A DNA stretch of 58,258 bases from Bacteroidales bacterium (GCA_007133565.1 SLMM01000057.1:1-58258), one strand, 5' to 3'. Counted from the stretch's first letter, positions 1 through 10,805 are shown. Made by a program: numbers and translations. Notes: a model not told the origin generated them from the letters alone.

Positions 1-163
1 ACTCATTGTCTGCCTCAATATATGTTGGTATCATACGAAGGGAGCCCTCCTCCCCCGCCAGCCCCTTTTCCATCTCATCGGTGAAATCGGAAACGACTGA
101 GTCAATATCAATATCTTCTGCACGCAGTTTATGCTTTACAATGAACTTATCTGTGTTTTCCAT
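1..163 (-). CDS. Probable hexokinase, N-terminal fragment (cut by window edge)
   Basis: Minus strand from ATG at 163 reads MENTDKFIVKHKLRAEDIDIDSVVSDFTDEMEKGLAGEEGSLRMIPTYIEADNE, open to the window edge. The 'F..EM..GLAGE..SL.MIPTYI' pattern resembles the N-terminus of bacterial hexokinases. Confidence 0.5.
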   Translation of the reverse strand, partial: MENTDKFIVKHKLRAEDIDIDSVVSDFTDEMEKGLAGEEGSLRMIPTYIEADNE

Positions 164-234
164 CTGTGTATTTTTTATAAATCAATAATAACGCTAAAAA
201 TAATCATTTCGGCAAACAATCTGAAGTGAGAGGG

Positions 235-1707
235 TCAGAACCTGTACCCGATTGTAAAAAACCCTCCTGTATCCTGCGCACGGGTGCCGGGAAGCGGAGA
301 AATGTCAGTCAGCCCCCTGCGCCAGGTATAAGCGACCTGCACTCTCATTACCTCCATCCCAAACCCGAAATTGAGGCCCCACTCACTTGATGGGTGAAGG
401 CTATCAAAATCGAGGCTGGCATCACCGTCTTTACCGGCAAAACTGTACCTGAAATAACCTCCGGCAATCGGGTAAGCCTTGACCAATCCCCTGTCGTCAC
501 CGGCAATATAAAGATGGAGGTTAACAGGAATGGTTACCGAATGTCGCCTGTAGGTACCCTGTGGCGACTTGCTCCCGTTATAATCATACAGAACCTCAGG
601 CTGAAGTGCAAACTTATTTCCGAACTGCATCCTGAAAAACAGTCCGGGTGCAAATGAAAATACCTCGTCTGCCTGAAAAAACTCATCGGGGTACCTGTGG
701 TAGGTGGAGCCAAGATGCGCCATTGCTCCTGCCCTGAAGCGCAGTCCCCATGGCCTCATATACCTGGTAAATCTTGCCGAAGTCACCAGTTCCGGCATTA
801 GCGACATCTCAGTAATCAATGCCCCCAGGTATTCAGTAATAAGTGCCATGCCCTCATAATCAAGAAGATCATATGTATCTTCCGGCTTATGATAGGGCGA
901 CTTAAGGCCGGTGAATGCCTGTGATGCCGGGATCCCGGCGTCACCAAAAGGTCGGGTGTCGGTGCGCGATTCTATTTCTGATGTGGTCCTGGTCAGCCGC
1001 AAAGCCCTGTCAGCGGCCACACTTTCCGCCAGATCTGTACCACCCTCAAGGGTGCCGATACCGCGCAGATGCAGTCCGCTGTTTGCTTCATACATCCCAA
1101 CCATATCAAGGCTGAACATCTTTTTTATATTATCAATTTCAAAATATCCGTTTTCGGTGACAAACCTTTCAGCTCCAAGCAGACCGCTCTCTTCAGCATC
1201 GAATGCAATAAATATAATGCTGCGGCCGAACGTGCCGGGATTGGCGGCAAAATGGCGGGCAAGCTCTATCATTGCAGCTGTTCCGGAGGCATTATCATCG
1301 GCTCCGGGGTAGATAACACGCTGATCGTTCCTGTATTCATATCCGAGGTGATCATAATGCGCCCCTATCACTATGTATTCATCTTTCAGAACCGGATCTG
1401 AACCCGGCAGGTATCCAACCACATTGGTGGCGGGCACCCTGGCAAGGCCTATCCGAAGGTCCATATGCTGGAAATAATCATCGCCGGCAGGCTTCAGTCC
1501 GATCTCACTGAACTCCCCGGCTATATAGTGCTTTGCAATGATCTTGCCCCCGGTACCAAGTCCACGTCCTTCAAGAGAGTCGGAGGCCAGCAATGCAACA
1601 TGGTTTTCAAGGCGTTTCGCAAGGTTGCCTTTATCAGCATTATTGACTGCGATTGCCGGGAGTATGGCAAACGCACAAAGAGTTAAAAATAAGCATCTTG
1701 TTTTCAT
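235..1707 (-). CDS. M28-family zinc metallopeptidase fused to a C-terminal outer-membrane beta-barrel-like domain
   Basis: 490 aa; signal peptide; IGAHYDHLG, GADDNASGTAAMIELA and FDAEESGLLGAERF motifs of M28 peptidases; C-terminal ~170 aa aromatic-rich alternating pattern ending GGFFTIGYRF. Confidence 0.85.
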   Translation of the reverse strand: MKTRCLFLTLCAFAILPAIAVNNADKGNLAKRLENHVALLASDSLEGRGLGTGGKIIAKHYIAGEFSEIGLKPAGDDYFQHMDLRIGLARVPATNVVGYLPGSDPVLKDEYIVIGAHYDHLGYEYRNDQRVIYPGADDNASGTAAMIELARHFAANPGTFGRSIIFIAFDAEESGLLGAERFVTENGYFEIDNIKKMFSLDMVGMYEANSGLHLRGIGTLEGGTDLAESVAADRALRLTRTTSEIESRTDTRPFGDAGIPASQAFTGLKSPYHKPEDTYDLLDYEGMALITEYLGALITEMSLMPELVTSARFTRYMRPWGLRFRAGAMAHLGSTYHRYPDEFFQADEVFSFAPGLFFRMQFGNKFALQPEVLYDYNGSKSPQGTYRRHSVTIPVNLHLYIAGDDRGLVKAYPIAGGYFRYSFAGKDGDASLDFDSLHPSSEWGLNFGFGMEVMRVQVAYTWRRGLTDISPLPGTRAQDTGGFFTIGYRF

Positions 1708-1786
1708 GAACTAAGTTTAAATATTAATATTACATGCAATAATATCACCAGAGGTTTTATAATGTAATCTCAGAAACAACGGGTGA

Positions 1787-3475
1787 CTATTTTTTCCGGC
1801 TCTTTCCGTTATTACCTGCACATGTTTCCTTATCATCATCAAAACAATCTTCGAGCCTGGTCAGGAACCCCGTACCTACCGCATCAACAAACGGAAACAG
1901 TATCATGTCGGCCCCTGCATCGATAAGCTTCTTTGCATTGCCGGCATGATGCTGGGTCAGCACAATTTTGCCATCATAATCATGATGACGGATTATGTTG
2001 AGCAGGTGCAGGTTAATTTCAAAATCGGACAATGTACTTATTATCACCTTTACCTTTTTAAGCGGGAGTGTTTCCGGCAGGTCAGGGTCCTCAGCATCAC
2101 CAAACTGTGCAGTTCTTCCCTTTTTTCTCCATCGCTCAACGGCACCCGGATCAAAATCTACCCCCATAACCTTCTTCCCTGCCCTCTCAAGGCTCTTGGC
2201 AACATTGTTGCCATAACGACCAAGTCCGATGACTATTACATCAAAATGCTCCTTTTCAAGCTTTTTTACCATGCTTTCGCGGAAGGGGTCCTTTTTCTCA
2301 AAGATTCCAAGCAGGGGCGACAGAAACTCAAAGATCTGATGCGAATAGAGTATCATGTAGGTTGAAAGGCCTATGGTGATCAATCCCACAAGGGTAATCA
2401 AACCCATAGTGTTATCGTCAATATGCCCCAGATGTAATCCGAGCGCTGCCAGTATAAGCGAAAATTCGCTAATTTGGGCAACAGCCAGCCCAGCCAGGAA
2501 AGAGGTGCGTTTCTTGTACCCCATAATACCCATTATCACGAGAACTATCAGTGGATTGCCCAGCAGTACGAAAAGCGAAAAAACCACTGCCGGTTTGATC
2601 TGTTCGCCAATCAGGGAAAGATCCAGTTCCGCCCCGAGGTTAATAAAGAAGAATAATAGAAGAAAGTCCCTCAGAGTGGTCATCCTTCCACTTATGATCT
2701 CCCGGTATTCTGTCGATGCAAGGGAAACACCTGCAAGAAATGCCCCTACCTCTTTGCTGAAACCAAGCCAGTCGCCTACCGCAGCAAGCGAGATAGCCCA
2801 GGAAATGGCGAAAAGCACCATCAGTTCCTGGGAATTGCCCAATAGCTTGATAAGATGGGGCAGCACATAACGCATCAATAGGCCTATTACAGCAAGCATT
2901 CCAAACCCCTTGAGGACAACTATGGCAATGTCGAAGGCCGGGCTGCTTGCTGTCCCGGCGCCAAGTGCAGAGAGGAATATCATTACCAGAACCACAACTA
3001 TGTCCTGCACTATCAGAAAACCTATCGATATCTGCCCGTGCAGAGAATCTATCTCCTTCTTGTCTGACAAAAGCTTCACAATAATGATGGTGCTGGAGAA
3101 TGTGAGTGCAACGGCAACATATAGCGCCGTCATTGTAGAAAAACCGAATGCTACGGCAATTATGTATCCGAAAAACGAGGTGAAGAGCACCTGGCCCAAT
3201 CCTGTCAGCAGCGCTACCTTCCCTGTCGATTTGATAAGCGTGAGGTCAAGCTTCAGTCCGATGGCAAAAAGCAGAATTGCAATCCCCAGTTCAGCAAGCA
3301 AGTGCACCTTATCTATTGATTCCAGAAGGTCGAGTCCCCACGGCCCCACGAGTATGCCAACACCAATAAAAGCAACAATAAGCGGCTGCCTGAGAAACCG
3401 TCCCACAAGTCCAACCAGCGCCGATATTATCATTATCGCTGCCAGCTCAAAAAAGGGGTTGGAAAATGCCTCCAT
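1787..3475 (-). CDS. Kef-type cation:proton antiporter with C-terminal TrkA-N NAD-binding domain
   Basis: 562 aa; multi-TM CPA2 antiporter followed by the Rossmann motif VIVIGLGRYGNNVAKSLERAGKKVMGVDFDP. Confidence 0.9.
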   Translation of the reverse strand: MEAFSNPFFELAAIMIISALVGLVGRFLRQPLIVAFIGVGILVGPWGLDLLESIDKVHLLAELGIAILLFAIGLKLDLTLIKSTGKVALLTGLGQVLFTSFFGYIIAVAFGFSTMTALYVAVALTFSSTIIIVKLLSDKKEIDSLHGQISIGFLIVQDIVVVLVMIFLSALGAGTASSPAFDIAIVVLKGFGMLAVIGLLMRYVLPHLIKLLGNSQELMVLFAISWAISLAAVGDWLGFSKEVGAFLAGVSLASTEYREIISGRMTTLRDFLLLFFFINLGAELDLSLIGEQIKPAVVFSLFVLLGNPLIVLVIMGIMGYKKRTSFLAGLAVAQISEFSLILAALGLHLGHIDDNTMGLITLVGLITIGLSTYMILYSHQIFEFLSPLLGIFEKKDPFRESMVKKLEKEHFDVIVIGLGRYGNNVAKSLERAGKKVMGVDFDPGAVERWRKKGRTAQFGDAEDPDLPETLPLKKVKVIISTLSDFEINLHLLNIIRHHDYDGKIVLTQHHAGNAKKLIDAGADMILFPFVDAVGTGFLTRLEDCFDDDKETCAGNNGKSRKK

Positions 3476-3763
3476 ACAATTATTCCGTTAACCAGCCTGA
3501 AATAAATAGTCTTCAATCCGGGCAGGCACCGGATATTACCAGAAAATTTACCCGCGATGCAAAAATAAAGTATTCTGATTTAAATAATTCATAATTTGGA
3601 GCCAACCTCATCTTCCGGAGCATAATTGCTGAAGACCTGCCATAACGGTAACTGCTTGCTTAACCGGAAGGATTAATTATCTTTATAATCCTGTAATCTG
3701 TCAGGACAGATTATGGTTTAACATGTGATTTTCCAGAACCATTTATAAATCAATCAAAAAAAC

Positions 3764-5806
3764 ATGGAACGAATAATTAAAATCAGGACAATGTCAATCC
3801 TGATCCTTTTATCGATGATCGTCTTGCCGGCATTGCCGGCCGACAGGGTGATGACACCCTACGATATTTTTAACCTGAAGGATGTCTCCGAAGTCGCTGT
3901 ATCACCTGACGGAAAACTGATTGCCTATACCGTAAATGTTCCGAGGCCCTTCTCAGACAATCCCGGCACTGACTACAGGGAACTGTACGTGTACAACATT
4001 GATTCAGGGGAGATAATACCGCTCCTTACGGGAAAAAGCAGGATGTTCTCGCCCGGATGGACTCCCGGCGGAATGGTGTCATTCAGGTACAGCGGGCCCG
4101 GTACTGCCGGCATGCAGATTTTTGCCATCCACCCGGATGGAGGCGAACCTGTTCAGATCACCCGTTTCGAAAGGCCGGTCGGCTCCTATGAATTCATTGA
4201 TGAAAGCAGGATAGCGTTTACCGCGCAATCAGCAACAGACCCTGAAAGGGCCCGCTTGCTGGAAATGGGCTTCGATGCAGAAATATACGAAGAGGAGTAC
4301 CTCGACATCAACCTGTACATATATGATACCGGCACCCACGAAGCCAGGCAGGTAACCAGCAATGTTACGGTATTTAATTTTGCAGTCAGTCCCGACGGAC
4401 GCTATGCGGCTGCAGCCATAGCCGACAAAAACCTGGTAGACTACTCCTTTATGTTTAAGGACATATACATAGTTGACCTGGAAACCGGCGGGAAAACAAA
4501 ACTCCTCGAGGTGCCCGGTAAACTCGGTGGCATTGTGTGGAGCCCTGACGGCAGGAGAATAGCTTTTACTGCTGCCTCTGACGTACACGATTCTGTAATA
4601 GGCAGCCTTTTCGTTGCCGGCGTACCTGAAAGCCGCCGCTTTGAAGATCTCAGGAATTATGCAGAAGGAATGAGGGCATCGATAATCAATGCCCGCTGGA
4701 AAGATAACAACACCCTGCTTTATGTTTCTGAAGAAGGAGTTGACATGGTGCTCAGCGAACAGGTTGTTGACGCGCCCGGCAGTAGGGTGCTGATTGAGGG
4801 AGGCAGACTGGTATTCCGTTCATTCAGCCTTTCAGGAAACATTATTGCCCTTTCGGGGAATACACCGCAGCACCCCAATGAGCTCCACCTCTATGATCTG
4901 GATAACCGCAGGCTGGAGAGACTCACCCATCATAACCCTTGGCTTGCCGGAATAAAAAAGGGCAGGCAGGAGATGATGGTTTACCATGCACGCGACGGGC
5001 TCGACATTGAGGCGGTGCTAATTTACCCGGTAGGTTATGAACCCGGAGAATCATACCCTGTTATTACCTATATACATGGCGGACCCGAAGCGGCAAACCA
5101 GAACGGATGGGTGACCCGCTACAGTATCTGGGGACAGGTTGCTGCGGCCCGTGGCTACTTCTTCTTCATGCCTAACTACCGTGCCGGATCAGGACGGGGA
5201 GTCGATTTTACAATGGAGGGCTTCGGCGACCTTGTCGGCAAGGAGTATGACGATGTTCTTGACGGCATTGACCATCTTATCGATATCGGTTATGTTGATA
5301 AGGAACGTGTTGGCATAGGCGGCGGCTCTTATGGCGGCTACTTTTCAGCCTGGTCGGCAACCCGCCACACCGAAAGGTTCGCGGCTTCCGTGGTTTTTGT
5401 CGGCATCAGCAACCAGATATCCAAGCGTAACACCACCGACATACCATGGGAGGATTACCTGGTCCACTGGGGGTTCTGGACACACGAGGACCCCGAAAAG
5501 GTCTGGGGAGCCAGTCCCATCAAATACGCCCCCGGGAGCGTGACCCCAACACTGATCCTTCACGGTACAGAAGATCCGAGGGTGCCTCCGTCGCAGGGAC
5601 TTGAGCTTTACCGGAAGCTGAAGCTTCACGGGAAAGCTCCCGTCAGACTTATATGGTATCCTGGCGAAGGGCACGGCAACGCAAAGAATACCAACAGGCT
5701 CGACTATATTGTCAGGACCATGGAGTGGTTTGACTGGTATCTGAAAGATAAGGGCCCCCGGGATGAAATGCCGCATAAGTATATTGATTTTGACATCAAC
5801 CGGTAA
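3764..5806 (+). CDS. S9-family prolyl oligopeptidase (beta-propeller plus alpha/beta hydrolase)
   Basis: 680 aa; signal peptide; VSPDGKLIAY propeller repeats; GGGSYGGY nucleophile elbow; LILHGTEDPRVPP and GEGHG motifs. Confidence 0.92.
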   Translation: MERIIKIRTMSILILLSMIVLPALPADRVMTPYDIFNLKDVSEVAVSPDGKLIAYTVNVPRPFSDNPGTDYRELYVYNIDSGEIIPLLTGKSRMFSPGWTPGGMVSFRYSGPGTAGMQIFAIHPDGGEPVQITRFERPVGSYEFIDESRIAFTAQSATDPERARLLEMGFDAEIYEEEYLDINLYIYDTGTHEARQVTSNVTVFNFAVSPDGRYAAAAIADKNLVDYSFMFKDIYIVDLETGGKTKLLEVPGKLGGIVWSPDGRRIAFTAASDVHDSVIGSLFVAGVPESRRFEDLRNYAEGMRASIINARWKDNNTLLYVSEEGVDMVLSEQVVDAPGSRVLIEGGRLVFRSFSLSGNIIALSGNTPQHPNELHLYDLDNRRLERLTHHNPWLAGIKKGRQEMMVYHARDGLDIEAVLIYPVGYEPGESYPVITYIHGGPEAANQNGWVTRYSIWGQVAAARGYFFFMPNYRAGSGRGVDFTMEGFGDLVGKEYDDVLDGIDHLIDIGYVDKERVGIGGGSYGGYFSAWSATRHTERFAASVVFVGISNQISKRNTTDIPWEDYLVHWGFWTHEDPEKVWGASPIKYAPGSVTPTLILHGTEDPRVPPSQGLELYRKLKLHGKAPVRLIWYPGEGHGNAKNTNRLDYIVRTMEWFDWYLKDKGPRDEMPHKYIDFDINR

Positions 5807-5827
5807 CTACTAATAAAACAAACAGTA

Positions 5828-6826
5828 ATGGAATACAGATTTTTAGGAAGATCAGGGCTGAAGGTATCGGCCCTCTCATTCGGGTCGTGGGTCACCTTCG
5901 GCTTCCAGGCCGACACCTCACAGGCCCTTAATCTTATGATAAAGGCTTATGATCACGGCGTCAATTTTTTTGATAATGCCGAGCAGTATGCCGGCGGCAG
6001 GTCCGAGACCATAATGGGCGAGGTGCTGAAAAAGACCGGTTGGAAAAGAGGCGACCTGGTGTTGTCAACAAAGATATTCTGGGGAGGTGATGGCCCCAAT
6101 GACCAGGGCCTTTCGATGAAGCACATCATTGAAGGCACCGATGCAGCTCTCAGGCGCCTTCAGACTGATTATGTTGATCTTATATTCTGCCATCGCCCCG
6201 ATAAATACACACCTGTTGAAGAGACGGTCCATGCCATGAACCAGGTCATACGGCAGGGGAAGGCGCTCTACTGGGGTACCAGCGAGTGGAGCGCCCTGCA
6301 GATCAAGAATGCCTGGCATTTCGCCAGGAACAGCGGGTTGATCCCGCCGGTAATGGAGCAGCCTGAATACAACATGTTCAAGCGTCACAGGGTGGAGGTC
6401 GAATACCTGCCGCTATACAGTGAGATCGGACTGGGGACAACCATCTGGAGCCCGCTTGCATCTGGTATTCTTACCAACAAATATGCAGGTGGTATACCTG
6501 GCGACAGCCGCATGGCTCTCAAGGAGTACGACTGGCTCAGAAAACACCTGGAATCGGAACAGGGCCGGGAGAAAATCAGGAAAGCTGGCGGACTGGCAAA
6601 AGTGGCCGATGAACTGGGAGTGAGTCTTCCTCAGCTCGCAATTGCCTGGTGCCTGAAGAAACCATACGTGAGTACGGTGATCACTGGTGCATCAAAACCT
6701 GAACAGATTGATGACAATATGAAGGCCCTTGATGTTGTTCAAATGCTGACTGAACAGGTTAGCGAAAAAATTGAAAGCATACTTGAAAATAAGCCTGAAG
6801 AAGACAGAGACTGGCGTACATCCTGA
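5828..6826 (+). CDS. Aldo/keto reductase, Kv-beta-like
   Basis: 332 aa; [59 protein letters not shown] motifs. Confidence 0.93.
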   Translation: MEYRFLGRSGLKVSALSFGSWVTFGFQADTSQALNLMIKAYDHGVNFFDNAEQYAGGRSETIMGEVLKKTGWKRGDLVLSTKIFWGGDGPNDQGLSMKHIIEGTDAALRRLQTDYVDLIFCHRPDKYTPVEETVHAMNQVIRQGKALYWGTSEWSALQIKNAWHFARNSGLIPPVMEQPEYNMFKRHRVEVEYLPLYSEIGLGTTIWSPLASGILTNKYAGGIPGDSRMALKEYDWLRKHLESEQGREKIRKAGGLAKVADELGVSLPQLAIAWCLKKPYVSTVITGASKPEQIDDNMKALDVVQMLTEQVSEKIESILENKPEEDRDWRTS

Positions 6827-6876
6827 ACACCTGAAAATAACCCTCTGTTTTTCGTGTACCACGATATTTATCCCTG

Positions 6877-7296
6877 TCACTCCTCCTGCAGTGTCAGGTC
6901 ACCCCGGGGCTCAACCACCTCGCCCTGGATGCGCAATATGGCAGTCTGACGGTTGGAGGCATTCGACTGAACGGTCACTGTACGCCTTATACGGTGGGGC
7001 TGAGGAACGATCCTGAACTCAACCTCAACATAACCGCTGTCGGCCGGTGCGATGGGCTCCCTGGTGAAACCATTTACCCTGGTGCCACAACATGCGCGCA
7101 CGTTTGAAAGAACAAGGGGCTGATTTCCATTGTTATATACAACAAAACTCAACTTGCCATCGGGCACTTCGTCACTTGACATCTGCCCGAAATCGTGCAG
7201 CTCACGGTCAAATTCTATGAATGGGCCCTGGCGATCCTGAGATACCAGGATTACTGCTGTGAACAACGATATGAACGCGATAAGTACAATCCTCAT
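6877..7296 (-). CDS. DUF1573 domain protein
   Basis: 139 aa; signal peptide; 'FDRELHDFGQM...VVYNNGNQPLVLSNVRACCGT' is typical of DUF1573. Confidence 0.85.
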   Translation of the reverse strand: MRIVLIAFISLFTAVILVSQDRQGPFIEFDRELHDFGQMSSDEVPDGKLSFVVYNNGNQPLVLSNVRACCGTRVNGFTREPIAPADSGYVEVEFRIVPQPHRIRRTVTVQSNASNRQTAILRIQGEVVEPRGDLTLQEE

Positions 7297-7633
7297 GATA
7301 CTATAATATTATTTAATTAAACCGCCTTTAACTCATTGGATGCCGCCTGTCTGGCGTTACCTGCTTTTTCCTTGTATATTACGTCAATCAAACAAAATTG
7401 TTGCATAAAATTAACCTATTAATCTGGAATCAGAAATAATCCTGTAATGAATTTAATATTAATTAACACCTTATCTGGCTGCTATCTATCAAACAAATAT
7501 CCTGCCATTACGTTTAAAATATAAAGGATAATATTGCCCCCAGACATAAATTGGATTACAGGTACCCGTATAACCAATTATTTTATATACTTTTATCAGG
7601 CAATTTACCTGTCAGTGAAACCAATACCAGAAG

Positions 7634-9349
7634 ATGAGCATACCCGAAAAACTAACTCTTGCAGAGTTACTTAGAAACAGCAATAAAAATTATCCGGAGC
7701 GTCCTGCATTGTCATTTGTGGGGCAGGACCCTTACACTTACAGTGACCTTTTTGCACTTGCTGGAGATATTTCATTCCTACTGCATTCAAAAGGTGTCAG
7801 TAAAGGCGACAGGGTCGCAATTCTCAGCCAGAACATGCCAAACTGGGGCGTCTCCTACCTGGCCGTAACCTCCATGGGAGCTGTTGCGGTGCCAATACTT
7901 ACAGAATTTAATGAAAATGAGATAAAAAAGATCCTGGAACACTCCGAATCAAGTGCTGTAATTGTTTCTGCCCGGCTGGCACCCAGGCTCAGGAAATCTC
8001 TGCCAGACACCACTCACACCGTTGTGATTGCAGATACGCTCGATCTTGCCGACCGTGACGTGATAAATGAGACAGGCAATGTACTTGTTACCGAAACAAG
8101 GGAAAAATGGAGGCCTGAACCGGATCAGGTTTCTGAAGGTGCCGGCCGGGGGGAGCCCGGAGAAGATGATCTTGCGGCGATCCTTTATACCTCCGGCACC
8201 ACAGGTAATCCAAAGGGTGTAATGCTTACACACAAAAACCTGGTATCCAATGCAGTGAACACCGGGCACATTCAGGAGGTGAACCAGGAAGACCGCCTTC
8301 TCTCTGTACTTCCGTTGTCACATACATACGAATGTACTATCGGATTTATAATCCCCGTAATGAACGGCGCATCGGTCTATTACCTTGAAAAGCCCCCTAC
8401 AGCAAGTATACTGGTGCCGGCAATGCAGCTGGTAAAGCCCACGATGATGCTTACCGTGCCGCTTATAATTGAAAAGATATACAAGTTACAGGTATTGCCT
8501 AAGCTTACAGGCTCACCACTCATGAAGGCACTCTTCAAAAGGCCTTTTTTCAGGAAGAAACTCCATAAACTGGCAGGTAAAAAGATCTACAAGACATTTG
8601 GAGGCGAGCTTCATTTTTTCGGGATAGGCGGGGCAAAGCTTGGAGCTGAAACAGAACAATTCCTGCGCGACGCCGGCTTCCCTTATGCCATCGGCTACGG
8701 GCTGACAGAAACATCACCACTTCTTGCAGGATGCAAGCCCACACTCACCAGGTATCAGTCCACCGGCTTCTGCCTGCCCGGACAGGAGCTGAAGATTGAC
8801 AACCCCAACCCGGCAACCGGCGAGGGAGAGATCCTGGCTAAAGGCCCTAACGTGATGAAGGGATACTACAAGGATGAGAAACAGACAAAACAGGTATTTA
8901 CCGATGACGGATGGTTCAAAACCGGCGACCTTGGTGCTTTTGACGAGGACAATTACCTCTATATCAGAGGAAGGCTCAAGAACATGGTACTAGGGCCCAG
9001 CGGAGAGAATATCTACCCTGAAGAGATCGAAGCTGTAATTAACAACCAATCCATGGTGCTCGAATCGGTAGTTTACGAAATGAAAGGCAAGTTGGTAGCC
9101 CTGATTCACCTGAACTACGAAGAGCTCGAGAAATACTATAACGAGTTAAAGGATAGCGCAAGGAATATGCAGATGCAGATGAACGAGTTCATCAGTGAAA
9201 AACTCAACGAGATCAAGAATAAGGTTAATACCGAGGTTAACAAGTTTTCAAGGATCAATAAGGTGATCGAGCAGCAGTCACCTTTTGAAAAAACTCCTAC
9301 ACAGAAGATAAAGAGGTTCCTTTACCAGAAAAAGGATAAGGCCGGCTGA
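7634..9349 (+). CDS. AMP-dependent long-chain fatty acid--CoA ligase
   Basis: 571 aa; AILYTSGTTGNPKGVMLTHKN, GYGLTETSPLLA, DGWFKTGDLG motifs of ANL enzymes. Confidence 0.9.
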   Translation: MSIPEKLTLAELLRNSNKNYPERPALSFVGQDPYTYSDLFALAGDISFLLHSKGVSKGDRVAILSQNMPNWGVSYLAVTSMGAVAVPILTEFNENEIKKILEHSESSAVIVSARLAPRLRKSLPDTTHTVVIADTLDLADRDVINETGNVLVTETREKWRPEPDQVSEGAGRGEPGEDDLAAILYTSGTTGNPKGVMLTHKNLVSNAVNTGHIQEVNQEDRLLSVLPLSHTYECTIGFIIPVMNGASVYYLEKPPTASILVPAMQLVKPTMMLTVPLIIEKIYKLQVLPKLTGSPLMKALFKRPFFRKKLHKLAGKKIYKTFGGELHFFGIGGAKLGAETEQFLRDAGFPYAIGYGLTETSPLLAGCKPTLTRYQSTGFCLPGQELKIDNPNPATGEGEILAKGPNVMKGYYKDEKQTKQVFTDDGWFKTGDLGAFDEDNYLYIRGRLKNMVLGPSGENIYPEEIEAVINNQSMVLESVVYEMKGKLVALIHLNYEELEKYYNELKDSARNMQMQMNEFISEKLNEIKNKVNTEVNKFSRINKVIEQQSPFEKTPTQKIKRFLYQKKDKAG

Positions 9350-9435
9350 ACGGGTGTACCTTTCAGCAGCATGTGTACCGTGTTATGCTGACTGCATGAA
9401 CGTTCAATACCGTTTTGCAGAGCTGGATACCTGCT

Positions 9436-10737
9436 TCACAGAAGCGGCACGCATCTTTCAAGTTCAATACCGCGTGACCCCTTGAGAAGGATGAACCTGC
9501 CGCGTAAAGGATTCTTTCTGAGCCACTCCATGAGCCCGCACGTATCTTCAAAGCGGATAAAACCGGAAGGGGCGCTGATGCCGGCGAATATTCTCCCTAC
9601 AAGGATTACCTCTCTGTAATCATTATCTGATAACATCCCTGCGATCTTACTGTGCTCTTCTTCTGCATAACGGCCAAGCTCCAGCATATCTCCCAGGATT
9701 ACCGATTTATTTTCCCCGGGCAATGCCCTGAAGTTGACAAGTGCGGACATCATGCTGTCGGGGTTGGCATTGTAGGCATCCAGCAACAATTTGTTGCTAC
9801 GGGTTTTTATTATCTGCGACCTGTTATTGCCGGGTAAATAACCGGCTATTGCATCAGCTGCCTCTTCGGGTGACACCCCGAAATATGTCCCCACACATAG
9901 AGCGGCGAGGATGTTCTCAAAGTTATAGGAACCGGAAAGAGTACTTCTGACCTTGTATTTAAAGGGAGGGTCACCTGCTGTAACTTCAGCTTCAATGCCT
10001 CCTGGGGCGGTCACCATCTTCCCTTGTACATAACATCCTTCCCTCCTTCCGTAGTGCAACGAATGGAGTCCAAGCTCCGAGGCCAGTTCCCGCAGCATAG
10101 CCTGGTCGTCATTTACAAATGCCTTCCCTCCCGTCTCTTTAATATACCTGTAAAGTTCGCTCTTTGCCATGAGAACCCCTTTAAGTGATCCGAAGCCTTC
10201 CAGATGCGCCTTGCCAATATTTGTTATCAGGCCATGGCCGGGCCGGGCAATCCTGCACAACAGATCTATTTCTCCCGTGTGGTTGGCTCCCATCTCAACA
10301 ACCGCAATCTCATGCTCCCTTTTCAGTTCCAGCAGTGTAAGCGGAACACCAATATGGTTATTGAGATTACCCGTGGTTGCCAGTGTCCTGAATTTCCGCT
10401 GCAGCACATCGCGCATCAACTCCTTAGTGGTTGTCTTGCCGTTGGACCCTGTAACAGCCACCACAGGAATATCAAACATGTTCCTGTGGTACAGGGCAAG
10501 TTGCTGCAGGGTTGAAAGGACATTATCAACCAGCATTGTCTTTCCCTTAACGGCATGGCTGCCATCATCAATAACTGCGAGGGAACAACCGGCACAGAGC
10601 GAATCCCCTACAAATCTGTGGCCATCGTAGTTTTCCCCCCTGAGGGCAAAAAAAATCTTTCCATCAACCCTTCCCCTGCTGTCGGTCGTTATTCCTTCAG
10701 ACCTGAGGAATTCCCCGTATAATTCTTTAATATTCAT
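9436..10737 (-). CDS. murF: UDP-N-acetylmuramoyl-tripeptide--D-alanyl-D-alanine ligase
   Basis: 433 aa; VTGSNGKTTTKELM, VEMGANHTGEIDLL, LLDAYNANPDSM motifs; downstream of gldJ. Confidence 0.95.
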   Translation of the reverse strand: MNIKELYGEFLRSEGITTDSRGRVDGKIFFALRGENYDGHRFVGDSLCAGCSLAVIDDGSHAVKGKTMLVDNVLSTLQQLALYHRNMFDIPVVAVTGSNGKTTTKELMRDVLQRKFRTLATTGNLNNHIGVPLTLLELKREHEIAVVEMGANHTGEIDLLCRIARPGHGLITNIGKAHLEGFGSLKGVLMAKSELYRYIKETGGKAFVNDDQAMLRELASELGLHSLHYGRREGCYVQGKMVTAPGGIEAEVTAGDPPFKYKVRSTLSGSYNFENILAALCVGTYFGVSPEEAADAIAGYLPGNNRSQIIKTRSNKLLLDAYNANPDSMMSALVNFRALPGENKSVILGDMLELGRYAEEEHSKIAGMLSDNDYREVILVGRIFAGISAPSGFIRFEDTCGLMEWLRKNPLRGRFILLKGSRGIELERCVPLL

Positions 10738-10751
10738 ACAAAATGCAAAAA

Positions 10752-10781
10752 TAAAAAAACCCCATCTTCTAATGAGGTTTT
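10752..10781 (-). terminator. Intrinsic terminator between gldJ and murF
   Basis: Minus strand AAAACCTCAT-tagaag-ATGGGGTTTT (10 bp stem with one G-U pair, 6 nt loop) running into a T-tract. Confidence 0.6.
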
Positions 10782-10805
10782 CTTACAGTCATTTCAAATG
10801 GTTTT

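Noticed and set aside
6-188. 60-aa plus-strand ORF
   Set aside because: It is antisense to a better minus-strand frame (1-163) that reads as a hexokinase-like N-terminus.
3606-3672. CTTCCGG ... CCGGAAG inverted repeat upstream of the S9 peptidase as a riboswitch
   Set aside because: Only a 7-bp match separated by about 50 nt, with no recognised riboswitch core; likely chance.
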